Shown one piece after another: positions 40,081 through 49,386 of a DNA stretch of 64,000 nucleotides. The translations under genes and the position numbers were made by a program. Source of the stretch: Clostridia bacterium (lineage in GTDB: Bacteria > Bacillota > Clostridia > TANB77 > CAG-508); NCBI GenBank assembly GCA_900759015.1, contig CAAEUE010000005.1, forward strand, positions 1 to 64,000. The letters run 5' to 3'. Position 1 is the stretch's first letter; each line of letters begins with the position of its first letter. Under the pieces are notes generated by a model that was given only the letters and a program-made list of their open reading frames with translations, searched no databases and was not told the DNA's origin.

Positions 40081-41391
40081 ATGTTGAAATCTAAGTTGCT
40101 AAAAGTAATAGTACAAGAACATAATATAAAACATGGAACAATAATAAATCATCAATTTTTAAAAAATATAGCACAAAGACATAGTTTAAATCTAAAAGAT
40201 TTAATAAAAATTTTAGGAATAGTTCCAATAAAAGAATATATTAATATTAAAAGTTTTTTTAATAAAAAAAGATTTAAAGTAAAAATATATACAGATAGGG
40301 AATTAATTAATATATATTATTTAGTAAATAATAAAATTAATAAAGATAGTATCGAACAAAATTGGTATATAGAGTATCAGGAATTTTTAAAGATAAAGGA
40401 TAATATTAAAGAAAAAGAAAATACTTTAAATTTACAGACACAAATTATTAACATAATAAAGAATGATGATTATCTTACTAAAGAGCAATTAGAAAAAATA
40501 AATTTAATAGAAGGTATTAATACTCAAATTATTAAAGACACATTAACAATAAGCAATAGAAACTTTTCAAATTTATGTAATAACAAAATTAAAAAGACAA
40601 GAATTGTTGTAAATGAAACTATAAGAAAAATATTTTTATTAAAAATGGATTTTAAATATTATGAATTAGATAAATTTTATACAAAAAAACAATTAATGTT
40701 AAAGAGTAAATATTTTGAGATATCATTAGAAGAATTATTAAAAAACATTTCAAGTAGTGAAAAAAGATATAAATTTGATCTGCAAGCTTTAAATACTATT
40801 GGAAAACTATATATAGGTGAGGAGCATCCGTTAAGTTATAACTTTATAAACAAATACTTTCATACAATCATGAAGATATGTAAATATTGTACAAAGAAAT
40901 ATACAACTTTATATAACCTTGGATTTATGGAAGAAGAATTTATAGATACAGCATTAGAAAAAATAATTACAACATGTGGAATAATTGAAAAGAATTTCTT
41001 ATTTGATGAAAAGCTGTTATTTTCACTTATAAAAGTAAGATGTAAATATATCATATTAAATGAATGTAAAAAGCTTATAAGAGAAAAATGTAATATTAAC
41101 AAATATATAATCAATAATATGAATAATGTTGTACTAAAACCAAAAGAAGAAAAATTTGAAAGTAATTTTGAACAGATCAAGATGCAATCTATTATAGTAA
41201 AATGTATATGGAAAAATATAGAATTTATTGAAATAGATAGGAAAGAAGGAATGAAAATTGTAGCTGAAGAATTAAAAATAACATATGAAGAATTGTTGAA
41301 GCAATTAAATGATATACAGAAAACAATAATAGAATATGGGATTGTAAAAAAATGTAAGAATGGAACAATAATAAAAATGGAAAGATATTAA
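40081..41391 (+). CDS. Unknown helical protein with weak sigma-factor-like region
   Basis: The 436-residue product is Lys-, Ile- and Asn-rich, without signal or membrane segments. Residues about 260-340 (from FHTIMKICKYCTKKY to EEEFIDTALEKIITTC and LIKVRCKYIILNECKKLI) resemble the spacing of sigma-70 region 2 helices, but the key residues are not clearly conserved, so this is only a hint. The N-terminus (HQFLKNIAQRHSLNLKDLIKIL) could be a helix-turn-helix. GGAG precedes the ATG. It lies 9 bases before a nuclease-like gene, forming a two-gene unit between two terminators. No known family is recognised. Confidence 0.6.
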   Translation: MLKSKLLKVIVQEHNIKHGTIINHQFLKNIAQRHSLNLKDLIKILGIVPIKEYINIKSFFNKKRFKVKIYTDRELINIYYLVNNKINKDSIEQNWYIEYQEFLKIKDNIKEKENTLNLQTQIINIIKNDDYLTKEQLEKINLIEGINTQIIKDTLTISNRNFSNLCNNKIKKTRIVVNETIRKIFLLKMDFKYYELDKFYTKKQLMLKSKYFEISLEELLKNISSSEKRYKFDLQALNTIGKLYIGEEHPLSYNFINKYFHTIMKICKYCTKKYTTLYNLGFMEEEFIDTALEKIITTCGIIEKNFLFDEKLLFSLIKVRCKYIILNECKKLIREKCNINKYIINNMNNVVLKPKEEKFESNFEQIKMQSIIVKCIWKNIEFIEIDRKEGMKIVAEELKITYEELLKQLNDIQKTIIEYGIVKKCKNGTIIKMERY

Positions 41392-41400
41392 AGGAGTTAT

Positions 41401-43221
41401 ATGAAATACAAAGATATTATAAGATATAGTAAAATATTAAATGGTGAAAATCAAAAAGAGGTAAAAAAATTAGAAGAACTTCAATTGGAAGAAATTATAG
41501 AACTGATTAAATTTAACGGTATAGATTTAAATGATAAAAAGTGTAAGAAATTGTATTTAATTATTAAAGAAAAATTAAATCAAGAAAATGTTAAAATGTT
41601 TAATAATTATAAAATATCAAATGAATTATATAATGACATTAATAGAATTATAAAAAGAGAAAGTTTTTTTGTTAATGAAATAAAGAGAAGTGATGCATTA
41701 GGTGGAATTATATTAATGCTACATTTACATTTTATATTTTCAGAATATTGCTTAGACAATAATGAAAACTTTGCAAATGTAAGAGAATTAATTATAGAAT
41801 ATTTTAATAAGGCAATAAAATATTTTATAAATGCAAGAAAGAACATTAATTTAGCTAATAGAATTAAAAGACTAAATATAGATGTTGATCTATTAGAATC
41901 TTTATATAAGAGATTAGATGCTTTTTCTGCTTATGAAAAAGTAATAGAAATATTGGACATGTACAAATATAATTTTGTAGATCTGAAAAAAGAAGGAAAG
42001 TTAATAAAATTAAATTTCAATGAAAAACATACTGTGCTTAGTAGAGTAATTGCATGTCAGGATTTTTATGATAAACATAATGTTAATAATTTATTTCTTA
42101 CAGACGAATTTGATGATAAAGAGAATGAAGGTTCAATTTTATATAAAGATGAAAAAGTTTATAGAGAAAAAATGAAAAATTTTTTTATGACAGATGATTT
42201 GTCTATATTAATGGGAAAATATTTTACAATAGATGAATGGATAAAGATATTTATTATACTTGTTAAAGTTAATTTTACATATTGGCAAAATAATAAATAT
42301 ACACTTATGGTAAAAACTTTGGATGAATGGATAGAATTATTTAAAAATCATGGGTTCGAAGAGGAAAAATCAAGGAAAATTATAGAAGAACTTACTTTCA
42401 AAAATGAAGATAAAGATGTAAGGGAACATCCAATAATAAAATATGGTAATTTATATATAACAATTCCAAGTTTTGTTGCAACTATAGATATACATGAAGT
42501 TTTAATACATATATTTAATGCAAATAATTATCAGTTGAATTTTAAGGGTTCGTACTTCGAAAGTAAAGTTAGAAAGGAATTTGACGAAATTAGAATAAAA
42601 AACTGTTCATGTAAAGTAGGACAAAAAGAATGTGATATGTCATTTATTTTTGATGATTGTTTATTTATTTGTGAGCTAAAGAATGAATTCCAACCATTAT
42701 CATATTTAGAATGGTATAGATTTTATAAAAAAATGGATGAACATATTGTGCAACTTAATAAAATATATGATTTTTATGTTCAAAATTTAGGTTATATATT
42801 AAAAAAATTAGATAAATCAAATAAATGGAAACCAAAAAAAGTATATAAGGTATTATTATATTCAAATTATCTAGGAGAAACGATAGTAAAAGACAATTTA
42901 ATAATTAGTAATTATAGAAATATTACGAATTTTTTTGAAAAAACAGAATTATGTGTAGATATAAGAAGAGATAAAAAGATATATGTATTAAAAGGATATA
43001 ATTTGAAGAAATATCCGTATTTTAACAAAGAAAAAATAGATTTAAATATAGAAGATTTCATGAAGTACATCAGGAATCCAATGTCTATATGGTTTCAAAA
43101 GGAGAGATATATTGCAGATAAAGCATATATTGGAATTTTAGACAAATATTTGATTGAACTGAATGGATATACGTATAAAGAGAAAATTGATAATATATCT
43201 TTAAATTTTGAACTTGAATAA
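41401..43221 (+). CDS. Unknown protein with PD-(D/E)XK nuclease-like motif
   Basis: The 606-residue protein is soluble, helical in the first 330 residues and unrecognised there. Residues about 385-450 read GSYFESKVRKEFDEI, a short spacer, then KECDMSFIFDDCLFICELKNE. This E, D, E-x-K spacing is that of NERD/VRR-type PD-(D/E)XK nucleases. A C-terminal segment of about 150 residues follows. AAAGGAG precedes the ATG. Pairing with the upstream unknown protein, and the isolation of the pair, suggests a mobile or defence-type cassette; that is inference. No transposase or integrase is nearby. Confidence 0.6.
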   Translation: MKYKDIIRYSKILNGENQKEVKKLEELQLEEIIELIKFNGIDLNDKKCKKLYLIIKEKLNQENVKMFNNYKISNELYNDINRIIKRESFFVNEIKRSDALGGIILMLHLHFIFSEYCLDNNENFANVRELIIEYFNKAIKYFINARKNINLANRIKRLNIDVDLLESLYKRLDAFSAYEKVIEILDMYKYNFVDLKKEGKLIKLNFNEKHTVLSRVIACQDFYDKHNVNNLFLTDEFDDKENEGSILYKDEKVYREKMKNFFMTDDLSILMGKYFTIDEWIKIFIILVKVNFTYWQNNKYTLMVKTLDEWIELFKNHGFEEEKSRKIIEELTFKNEDKDVREHPIIKYGNLYITIPSFVATIDIHEVLIHIFNANNYQLNFKGSYFESKVRKEFDEIRIKNCSCKVGQKECDMSFIFDDCLFICELKNEFQPLSYLEWYRFYKKMDEHIVQLNKIYDFYVQNLGYILKKLDKSNKWKPKKVYKVLLYSNYLGETIVKDNLIISNYRNITNFFEKTELCVDIRRDKKIYVLKGYNLKKYPYFNKEKIDLNIEDFMKYIRNPMSIWFQKERYIADKAYIGILDKYLIELNGYTYKEKIDNISLNFELE

Positions 43222-43229
43222 AAATAAAA

Positions 43230-43257
43230 GAAGTACTTGTTGAAAGTACTTTTTTGG
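43230..43257 (+). terminator. Terminator of the two-gene cassette
   Basis: AAGTACTT pairs with AAGTACTT (self-complementary arms) around a short loop, followed by TTTTTT. Confidence 0.75.
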
Positions 43258-43274
43258 GTTAAGTAACTATAAAT

Positions 43275-43303
43275 TTGACACCCTAATATTTGAATAATAT
43301 AAT
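43275..43303 (+). promoter_or_regulatory. Sigma-A promoter of the EamA transporter
   Basis: Consensus TTGACA (43275-43280) and TATAAT (43298-43303) with a 17-base spacer, 25 bases before the ATG. Confidence 0.8.
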
Positions 43304-43328
43304 TTTAGTATATTAAGGGGGAAAAATT

Positions 43329-44234
43329 ATGTGGCTATTATTTGCAACAATAACAGTATTATTATGGGGAACATCGGAAACTATATTTAAAAAAGTTTCT
43401 ACAATAGAAAAACATAGTGTATTAAAATTAATTTCATACAATGGAATAATGTTAGGAATATGTGCATTAATTTTTATGCTTATAACAAGAACACAGATGA
43501 ATTTAGAAATAATAAAAACTTATTTACCAATAGCATTAATATATATTGTATCAATGTTTTGTACATATAAGGCAATGACTTTAGTAAAAGTTTCAATTTT
43601 ATCACCATTGCAGAATTCATCATGTGCAATAACTACAATACTTTGTATACTCTTATTAAAACAAGAAGTTGGAATTCCACAAATAATAGCAATTGTAGTA
43701 ATTATAATAGCTATGATTTTATTATCAATAAATAAAGATGAAGTTTTAAGACTAGAATCAGGAGATAAAGAAGCAGATGAAAAAAATGCAAAAAGAGCAT
43801 ATTTATTATATTTAAAAGGTATAGCATTTGCCTTAGGATATTGGTTATTAGATGGTATAGGTTCATTTATGGATGATTATACTCTAGAAGCAGACTTATC
43901 AGCTGAAAAAGTAATTATAGCATATTCATTAATATATGGGGTTATCGGAATTATTTGTGCAATAATAGTGAAATATAAAGAAAGAGATTATAAATTTATA
44001 AAAATTAAAGATAATAAATTAAAATTACTTGGAACATTAGTAGAAACAGCAGGACAATATACATATATTTACGCTTTTGCATTTGGGGATGCAGCTATAG
44101 CTTCACCATTTATTGCAGCATATAGTATTGTAACAGTTATATTGTCAAGAATTTTCTTAAAAGAAAAATTAAAGAAAAAACAATGGATATTAATTGGATT
44201 AATCTTGGTAGGATTAATAACGCTTTCGGTATAA
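43329..44234 (+). CDS. EamA/DMT-family membrane transporter
   Basis: The 301-residue protein has about ten hydrophobic helices in two EamA-like halves (about 1-138 and 155-301), separated by a charged loop with many Glu and Lys. N-terminal LLFATITVLLWGTSETIFKK and the repeat-end motifs (PLQNSSCAITTILCILLLKQEVG; SPFIAAYSIVTVILSRIFLKEKL) are typical of drug/metabolite transporters. The substrate cannot be predicted. GGGGG precedes the ATG; it is monocistronic, with a consensus promoter and a G+C-rich terminator. Confidence 0.92.
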   Translation: MWLLFATITVLLWGTSETIFKKVSTIEKHSVLKLISYNGIMLGICALIFMLITRTQMNLEIIKTYLPIALIYIVSMFCTYKAMTLVKVSILSPLQNSSCAITTILCILLLKQEVGIPQIIAIVVIIIAMILLSINKDEVLRLESGDKEADEKNAKRAYLLYLKGIAFALGYWLLDGIGSFMDDYTLEADLSAEKVIIAYSLIYGVIGIICAIIVKYKERDYKFIKIKDNKLKLLGTLVETAGQYTYIYAFAFGDAAIASPFIAAYSIVTVILSRIFLKEKLKKKQWILIGLILVGLITLSV

Positions 44235-44243
44235 AAAGAAGTG

Positions 44244-44275
44244 CCCCTTCACACTTGAATGTGCGAAGGGGTTTT
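44244..44275 (+). terminator. EamA terminator
   Basis: CCCCTTC pairs with GAAGGGG, with an inner ACA/TGT pairing, followed by TTTT. It lies 9 bases after the EamA stop and just before the convergent gene. Confidence 0.75.
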
Positions 44276-44285
44276 AGAGGTGAAA

Positions 44286-45041
44286 TTATTCATGTTCGTT
44301 AAAACTCGAAATTGAGTTTAACAGCTCCACTGTTTCATAATATTTTTTCCTGCGCTCCTCATCCTCTGGAACAAATACTGTCACCTGAAGTAATTCAGCA
44401 GTTGAGTTTAATTTTAATACTTCGAAATCAAACTCTGCCAATCCTAATGCAGACAAGTAGTTGAACTTGCTGCAAAACGCTGGTAAATTCATGTTTTCGT
44501 AAGGACGAAGCACATGAGCTTTTACGTTTACAGCAATGTTCCTTCCTATTGCTGAAATGGAAAGGAGATGCTGGTTTATCGTTAAAACCTTTTTTATTTT
44601 TATCAGGTTCAACAACGAAACAATATGCTTCAGCATTGGGAAGGGCTTTCTTAATGCAATTATACAGCTTATTTTCTCGCGAGAATTAACTGATTTTATA
44701 TGCTGTACCTCCTTTGCGTGAGTATATTCTTCTGGTAACGAAATAACTATTTCGTTACCAGAAGAATCATATTGAAACTCAAGAATACACTTCCTAAAAA
44801 GCGCATTCAAAGCCAATAGCTTTTCTTCGTCTAATGAAGTAGTTTTTAGAGCTACTTCGAAAGAAGAAAAACTGTTCCTGCAACGGTAAACCGAGATTAT
44901 GAGTCTATCCTCCTTTACATTAAAACTAAATCCATTTTGATCCTTAGGATCAGATAAGCTGTTCAGAGTATCGCAGATTGATAAGATCACATCATGATCT
45001 TCTTCAGATACTCCTATCCGAAACTTTTCTTTTGTTGCCAT
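44286..45041 (-). CDS. Unknown protein of atypical composition
   Basis: The 251-residue soluble protein begins MATKEKFRIGVSEEDHDVIL and shows no recognised motif, signal or membrane helix. AAGGAGG sits before the ATG at 45041. Codon choice is far less A/T-biased than in flanking genes, indicating foreign origin. It is transcribed divergently from the gene at 45196 through mirrored promoters sharing an inverted repeat, so the two are probably co-regulated. Function unknown. Confidence 0.65.
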   Translation of the reverse strand: MATKEKFRIGVSEEDHDVILSICDTLNSLSDPKDQNGFSFNVKEDRLIISVYRCRNSFSSFEVALKTTSLDEEKLLALNALFRKCILEFQYDSSGNEIVISLPEEYTHAKEVQHIKSVNSREKISCIIALRKPFPMLKHIVSLLNLIKIKKVLTINQHLLSISAIGRNIAVNVKAHVLRPYENMNLPAFCSKFNYLSALGLAEFDFEVLKLNSTAELLQVTVFVPEDEERRKKYYETVELLNSISSFNEHE

Positions 45042-45086
45042 TTTTTACCTCCTTTTTCTTCAACTTAAACCTAATGGCATACTTTA

Positions 45087-45162
45087 ATTATACTACAAAA
45101 CAAGAAAAAGGTAAACATAATCTGAAGTCATGGTTTACCAATAACAAAAATTGTGATATAAT
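45087..45162. promoter_or_regulatory. Symmetric divergent promoters with shared inverted-repeat operator
   Basis: Minus strand: TTTACC (45115-45110), 17 bases, TATAAT (45092-45087). Plus strand: TTTACC (45134-45139), 17 bases, TATAAT (45157-45162). The two -35 boxes are the arms of an inverted repeat GGTAAAC (45110-45116) and GTTTACC (45133-45139) spaced by 16 bases. A single dimeric regulator could control both promoters. Confidence 0.7.
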
Positions 45163-45195
45163 AAAAGTCTATAAAAACCAAGGAGGTACAAGTAC

Positions 45196-45639
45196 ATGAA
45201 TAAAAACGCAAAAGCAAGACTTTGCTACACGGATGAATGTGTTGGAAAACATATGTTGATTACAACTGTTGATATCAATAGCCAGCGGGAACAGCATATG
45301 ATTTCAACGTTTAAGACACAACGTTTAACAGATGCTGTAAATCTGTTAGAAGATGGAGGAGGTAATTATTATATCTCATATAAACTTCATGAGCGCAAGG
45401 GAGCAGAGAGAGTTTATATTGGGTGGAGTAAAACAAAACCTGTTCCGGCAAAGCCATTGTATATACAAGGATTTGAAGCAAGCGAACTGGATGACGAAGT
45501 GAAAAACGGAAAAAATCCAGTAGAGCGTTCATTAAGACTTGATGTTTTAGATGGCAAAATAGTACATTATGGTACTGTTTATGTATTTGACGCCATATTA
45601 CTGGCGGACCGCATAACCGCTGTCATAAATGTAGAGTAA
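45196..45639 (+). CDS. Unknown protein of atypical composition
   Basis: This 147-residue protein begins MNKNAKARLCYTDECVGKHM and has no recognised domain; it looks soluble and mixed alpha/beta. AAGGAGG precedes the ATG. Like the divergent gene at 44286-45041 and the one at 12633-13034, its third codon positions contain much more G and C than those of its neighbours. It has a strong private terminator. The divergent pair forms a compact island between the EamA transporter and a P-type ATPase. Confidence 0.65.
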   Translation: MNKNAKARLCYTDECVGKHMLITTVDINSQREQHMISTFKTQRLTDAVNLLEDGGGNYYISYKLHERKGAERVYIGWSKTKPVPAKPLYIQGFEASELDDEVKNGKNPVERSLRLDVLDGKIVHYGTVYVFDAILLADRITAVINVE

Positions 45640-45649
45640 AGCAAAAAAA

Positions 45650-45685
45650 CCCCAGATGTTGCGAAAGCAATGTCGGGGGCTTTTT
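45650..45685 (+). terminator. Strong G+C-rich terminator
   Basis: CCCCAGATGTTGC pairs with GCAATGTCGGGGG (one mismatch and one G-U) around a GAAA tetraloop, followed by TTTTT. Confidence 0.85.
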
Positions 45686-45730
45686 GTTTTTTATAAAAAT
45701 ATAATATTAAAAAAATTAAGAAAATCTAAA

Positions 45731-45759
45731 TTGATATAGATATAATGACATGATATAAT
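45731..45759 (+). promoter_or_regulatory. Sigma-A promoter of the P-type ATPase gene
   Basis: TTGATA (45731-45736), a 17-base spacer and TATAAT (45754-45759), 30 bases before the chosen GTG start. Confidence 0.65.
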
Positions 45760-45788
45760 TTGTAAAAAAATTGAAAAGAGTGAAAAAA

Positions 45789-48107
45789 GTGCAAAGATAT
45801 AATCCAGATTATAAGACAGGTTTAAATTATGAACAGGTAAATAAAAGAAGAGAAGAAAAACTATTTAATATTGATACAACAGTAAAAACGAAAAGTATAA
45901 GATCAATTATTATTTCAAATTTTTTTACATTATTTAATATGATGAATTTTGTTTTAGCATTATTAATATTTTTTGTAGGAGCATATAAAAATTTACTATT
46001 TATAATAATTGTAATTTTAAATACATTAATAAGTACAATTCAAGAAATACATTCAAAAAGAACAATCGATAAACTTTCGTTTTTAGCCCAAACCAAAACA
46101 AAAGTAATAAGAGAAGGAAAAACAGAAGAAATAAGTAATTTTGAACTTGTACTAGATGATGTTATAGAATTAAATGCTGGAAATCAGATACCAACAGATA
46201 GTATTATTCTAAGTGGAGAAATAGAAGTAAATGAGTCACTTTTAACAGGAGAACCAGATAATATAGAAAAGAAAAAAGGAGATAAATTATTATCTGGAAG
46301 TTATTTAGTTAGTGGAAAATGTTTTGCAAAAGTAGAGCATATCGGAAAGGAAAACTATGTTGCTCAAATATCTCATGAAGCAAAGCAAAAACGAAAAGTA
46401 AATTCTGAAATAATGAATTCTTTAAATAAAATAATAAAAATAATTTCTTTTGTAATAATCCCTGTTGGAATTTTATTATTCTTTAATCAGTTAGATTTAC
46501 AAGGAAATGATTTTAAACAAGCAATTGTAAGTACAGTTGCAGCTTTAATAGGTATGATACCAGAGGGCTTGGTATTATTAACCAGTACAGTATTAGCAGT
46601 AAGTGTAACACGACTTGCTAAAAAGAAAGTCTTAGTTCAAGAACTATATTGTATAGAAACATTAGCAAGAGTAGATGTATTATGTCTTGATAAAACAGGA
46701 ACTATTACAGAAGGAAGAATGACTGTTGATAAGATAATTCCATATAATGATTGCACAGAAAATGAATTAAAAGAAATCCTTGGAATTTTAGGAAAGTATT
46801 CAGAAGATAAAAATTCTACAATAGAAGCAGTAAGAGAAAAATTTACATCTAATAAAGAATTAAAAGTTATAGCAAGAATGCCATTTAAATCTGCTAATAA
46901 ATGGTCTGGTGTTAGTTTTGAAGATATAACATATGTATTAGGGGCACCAGAGGTAATAGGTAATACACCTAAAGATATAGAAAAATATATTTCAGAATAT
47001 AGAGTTGTGGCTATAGGTAGAAGTAGAGAAAAAATAGAAGATAAATTACCATCTAATATAGAAATTGTCGGTTATATATTAATATCAGATGTTATTCGTA
47101 AAAATTCTAAAGAGATATTAGAATATTTTGATAAACAAGGTGTAGCTATAAAATTAATATCTGGGGATAATCCAATAACAGTTTCAAATATAGCAAAAAA
47201 AGCAGGAGTAAAAGATTATGAGAATTATATAGATGCAAGGACTTTTAAAACAATAGAAGAATTAAGAGAAGCAGCTACTAAATATACTATCTTTGGAAGA
47301 GTTACACCAGAACAAAAGAAAGAAATAATACTTGCACTAAAGGAAGAGAAACACACAGTTGCAATGACTGGTGATGGAGTAAATGATGTATTAGCATTAA
47401 AAAATGCAGATTGCAGTATATCTGTTGCCAATGGAAGTGATGCAGCAAGAAATGTATCACAATTAGTATTAATGGATTCAGATTTTAAATCTATGCCTAA
47501 TATTGTAGATGAAGGAAGAAGGACAATAAATAATATACAAAGATCTGCTACATTATTTTTAGTAAAAACAATATATGCAACTATACTTGCAGTATTATTT
47601 GTATTTATAAACATGCCATATCCATTTATACCAATTCAATTAACTTTAATAAATCTAGTTGTAACAGGAATACCTTCAGTAATTTTAGCATTAGAGCCTA
47701 ATAAAGAAAGAATAAAGGGAAAATTTATAATAAATGTTATTAAAAGAGCGTTACCTACAGCATTGACAGTAGTTACAAATATAATTATTATAGGAGTAAT
47801 TAGTAGTATATATAATTTAGATGAATTGAATTATTCAAGTGTATGTGTTGTAGTAACAGCAATAACTGGATTTATATTATTATTTAAAATATCTAGGCCA
47901 TTTAATTTAAGTAGAACCATTTTGTTTGTAGGAGTTGTTACAATATTTACATTAGGTATAAGTTTGCTTAGAGATTTATTCTCTATAAGATTGGATGCAA
48001 GCAATATTGTGCCAATAGTTATTTTAGGAATAACATCAATATTTGTAGGAGTATTATATAATTTTATAGCTAATAGAATTTTTAAAGTAATAGAAAAGAG
48101 GATATAA
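45789..48107 (+). CDS. Cation-translocating P-type ATPase
   Basis: From GTG 45789 (AAGAG about 9 bases upstream; GTG 45780 and TTG 45771 are alternatives) the 772-residue pump has about eight TM helices. The actuator motif LLTGEP replaces the usual TGES, the phosphorylation site is DKTGTITEG (Asp301), the hinge is MTGDGVNDVLALKNADC, and the TM4 motif is MIPEGLVLL. The lack of heavy-metal CPC motifs argues against a P1B pump; it resembles the CtpE-like/HAD-IC group of cation (possibly Ca2+) pumps. It leads a run of closely spaced genes to 52442. Confidence 0.93.
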   Translation: MQRYNPDYKTGLNYEQVNKRREEKLFNIDTTVKTKSIRSIIISNFFTLFNMMNFVLALLIFFVGAYKNLLFIIIVILNTLISTIQEIHSKRTIDKLSFLAQTKTKVIREGKTEEISNFELVLDDVIELNAGNQIPTDSIILSGEIEVNESLLTGEPDNIEKKKGDKLLSGSYLVSGKCFAKVEHIGKENYVAQISHEAKQKRKVNSEIMNSLNKIIKIISFVIIPVGILLFFNQLDLQGNDFKQAIVSTVAALIGMIPEGLVLLTSTVLAVSVTRLAKKKVLVQELYCIETLARVDVLCLDKTGTITEGRMTVDKIIPYNDCTENELKEILGILGKYSEDKNSTIEAVREKFTSNKELKVIARMPFKSANKWSGVSFEDITYVLGAPEVIGNTPKDIEKYISEYRVVAIGRSREKIEDKLPSNIEIVGYILISDVIRKNSKEILEYFDKQGVAIKLISGDNPITVSNIAKKAGVKDYENYIDARTFKTIEELREAATKYTIFGRVTPEQKKEIILALKEEKHTVAMTGDGVNDVLALKNADCSISVANGSDAARNVSQLVLMDSDFKSMPNIVDEGRRTINNIQRSATLFLVKTIYATILAVLFVFINMPYPFIPIQLTLINLVVTGIPSVILALEPNKERIKGKFIINVIKRALPTALTVVTNIIIIGVISSIYNLDELNYSSVCVVVTAITGFILLFKISRPFNLSRTILFVGVVTIFTLGISLLRDLFSIRLDASNIVPIVILGITSIFVGVLYNFIANRIFKVIEKRI

Positions 48108-48116
48108 GGAGGAAAA

Positions 48117-48842
48117 ATGGAAGAAGAGATAATTGTTTTTGTAAATGAGTTAAACTTAAGAAAAGGAAAAGTCGGTGAAGAAGAGGTTTCTATGATTATA
48201 GGAAATGCAATGGCTTATAAGGTTGGAAATAAATTTTTCGAACAAACAGCTAGGTTAACATTTAAATCTACTGAAGGAATTACTACAGAAGAGATTAAAA
48301 ATATGAATAAGAAACTTATTAGAATAAAAGGAAAAATAAAAGAAATAAGAGGAAATGTTAGAATTACAATAGATGAAGTATTAGATATAGGTATTAAAGA
48401 CAAAGACTTTACAATTTATAATGACAGCTTTAAGGAAACATCTATGGAAAGTAGTATATTTGGTAAATCCACAAGAGAGACAGCAGACGAAATTGAGTTT
48501 CAAATTAATGATACTATAATAACTTTAGATATTGGAGATTGTTATGGTGAAGAGATAACAAAGGAAGAACTACTAAATAAAATAGAAAATGCATATAAAA
48601 ATAGAGATTTTATGTATAGAAAAATAGCAGAGAATTTAGTAGATATAAAAAATAAATATTGGCGTGATGAATATGATAAAATATTAACAATAGATGAATT
48701 TATTGATAATATGAAATTACTATATCTTACAATAGATAAAAAGGAAATATATATGGAATTAAATGATAGGGGGATGTTTGGGTGGCATAGGATTCATGGT
48801 TACTTTGATTGGAAACTAAATTTAAAAAAAGCGGATTTTTAA
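48117..48842 (+). CDS. DUF2262-like protein
   Basis: The 241-residue soluble protein has an N-terminal region that may be OB-like, from IVFVNELNLRKGKVGEEEVS to IRIKGKIKEIRGNVRITIDEV. The C-terminal part (YWRDEYDKILTIDEFIDNMK, then MFGWHRIHGYFDWKL) follows the DUF2262 pattern. No catalytic function is known for that family. AAGGAGG precedes the ATG, 9 bases after the P-type ATPase stop, so it is probably co-transcribed with the pump. The assignment is from remembered family pattern. Confidence 0.65.
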   Translation: MEEEIIVFVNELNLRKGKVGEEEVSMIIGNAMAYKVGNKFFEQTARLTFKSTEGITTEEIKNMNKKLIRIKGKIKEIRGNVRITIDEVLDIGIKDKDFTIYNDSFKETSMESSIFGKSTRETADEIEFQINDTIITLDIGDCYGEEITKEELLNKIENAYKNRDFMYRKIAENLVDIKNKYWRDEYDKILTIDEFIDNMKLLYLTIDKKEIYMELNDRGMFGWHRIHGYFDWKLNLKKADF

Positions 48843-48863
48843 TGATGGAAAGAGGCTAGAATA

Positions 48864-49385
48864 ATGATTAGCAAAGATGAAGTAATAGAAAATTCTAATG
48901 ATAGAGAATTTGTGCTAAAAGCAATAGAGGAAACACCAACTTTAATTGAATTTGCAAGTGACGAACTTAGAGATGATAAAGAAGTAATGCTTGAGGCTAT
49001 TAAAAGAAATGGTGAAGTTTTAGAATTTGCAAGCGATAGATTAAAAGATGATAAAGATGTTGTACTTACAGCAGTAAAGGAAGTTGGTTGGGTTGTATGC
49101 TATGCGTCAGAAGAATTAAAAGCAGATAAAGAAGTAATTTTAGAAGGCTGTAAAATAGATGGTCAAGTATTGTATTATGCAAGTAAAGAACTTAGAGATG
49201 ACAAAGAAGTAGTATTAGAAGCAGTAAAAAATAAGGGGATAATAGTAAAATATGCAAGTGAAAGATTATTAAGAGATAATGATGTTATAATTGAAGCAAT
49301 AACACAAAATAAAAAAGCATCAATATTTATACCAATAGAATGTAGAGAAAGAGAAGAAATTAAAGCAGTGTTAGAAGGAGAATAA
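48864..49385 (+). CDS. DUF4116-repeat protein
   Basis: The 173-residue protein is built from four to five repeats of about 24 residues of the form YASxELRxDKEVVLEAVKxxGxV (for example SKELRDDKEVVLEAVKNKG), matching DUF4116 repeats, which form helical-hairpin arrays found in scattered accessory proteins of unknown function. There is no signal peptide or membrane helix. AAGAGG lies 11 bases before the ATG. It ends two bases before the Nudix gene starts, so the genes are coupled. Confidence 0.85.
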   Translation: MISKDEVIENSNDREFVLKAIEETPTLIEFASDELRDDKEVMLEAIKRNGEVLEFASDRLKDDKDVVLTAVKEVGWVVCYASEELKADKEVILEGCKIDGQVLYYASKELRDDKEVVLEAVKNKGIIVKYASERLLRDNDVIIEAITQNKKASIFIPIECREREEIKAVLEGE

Positions 49386-49386
49386 A

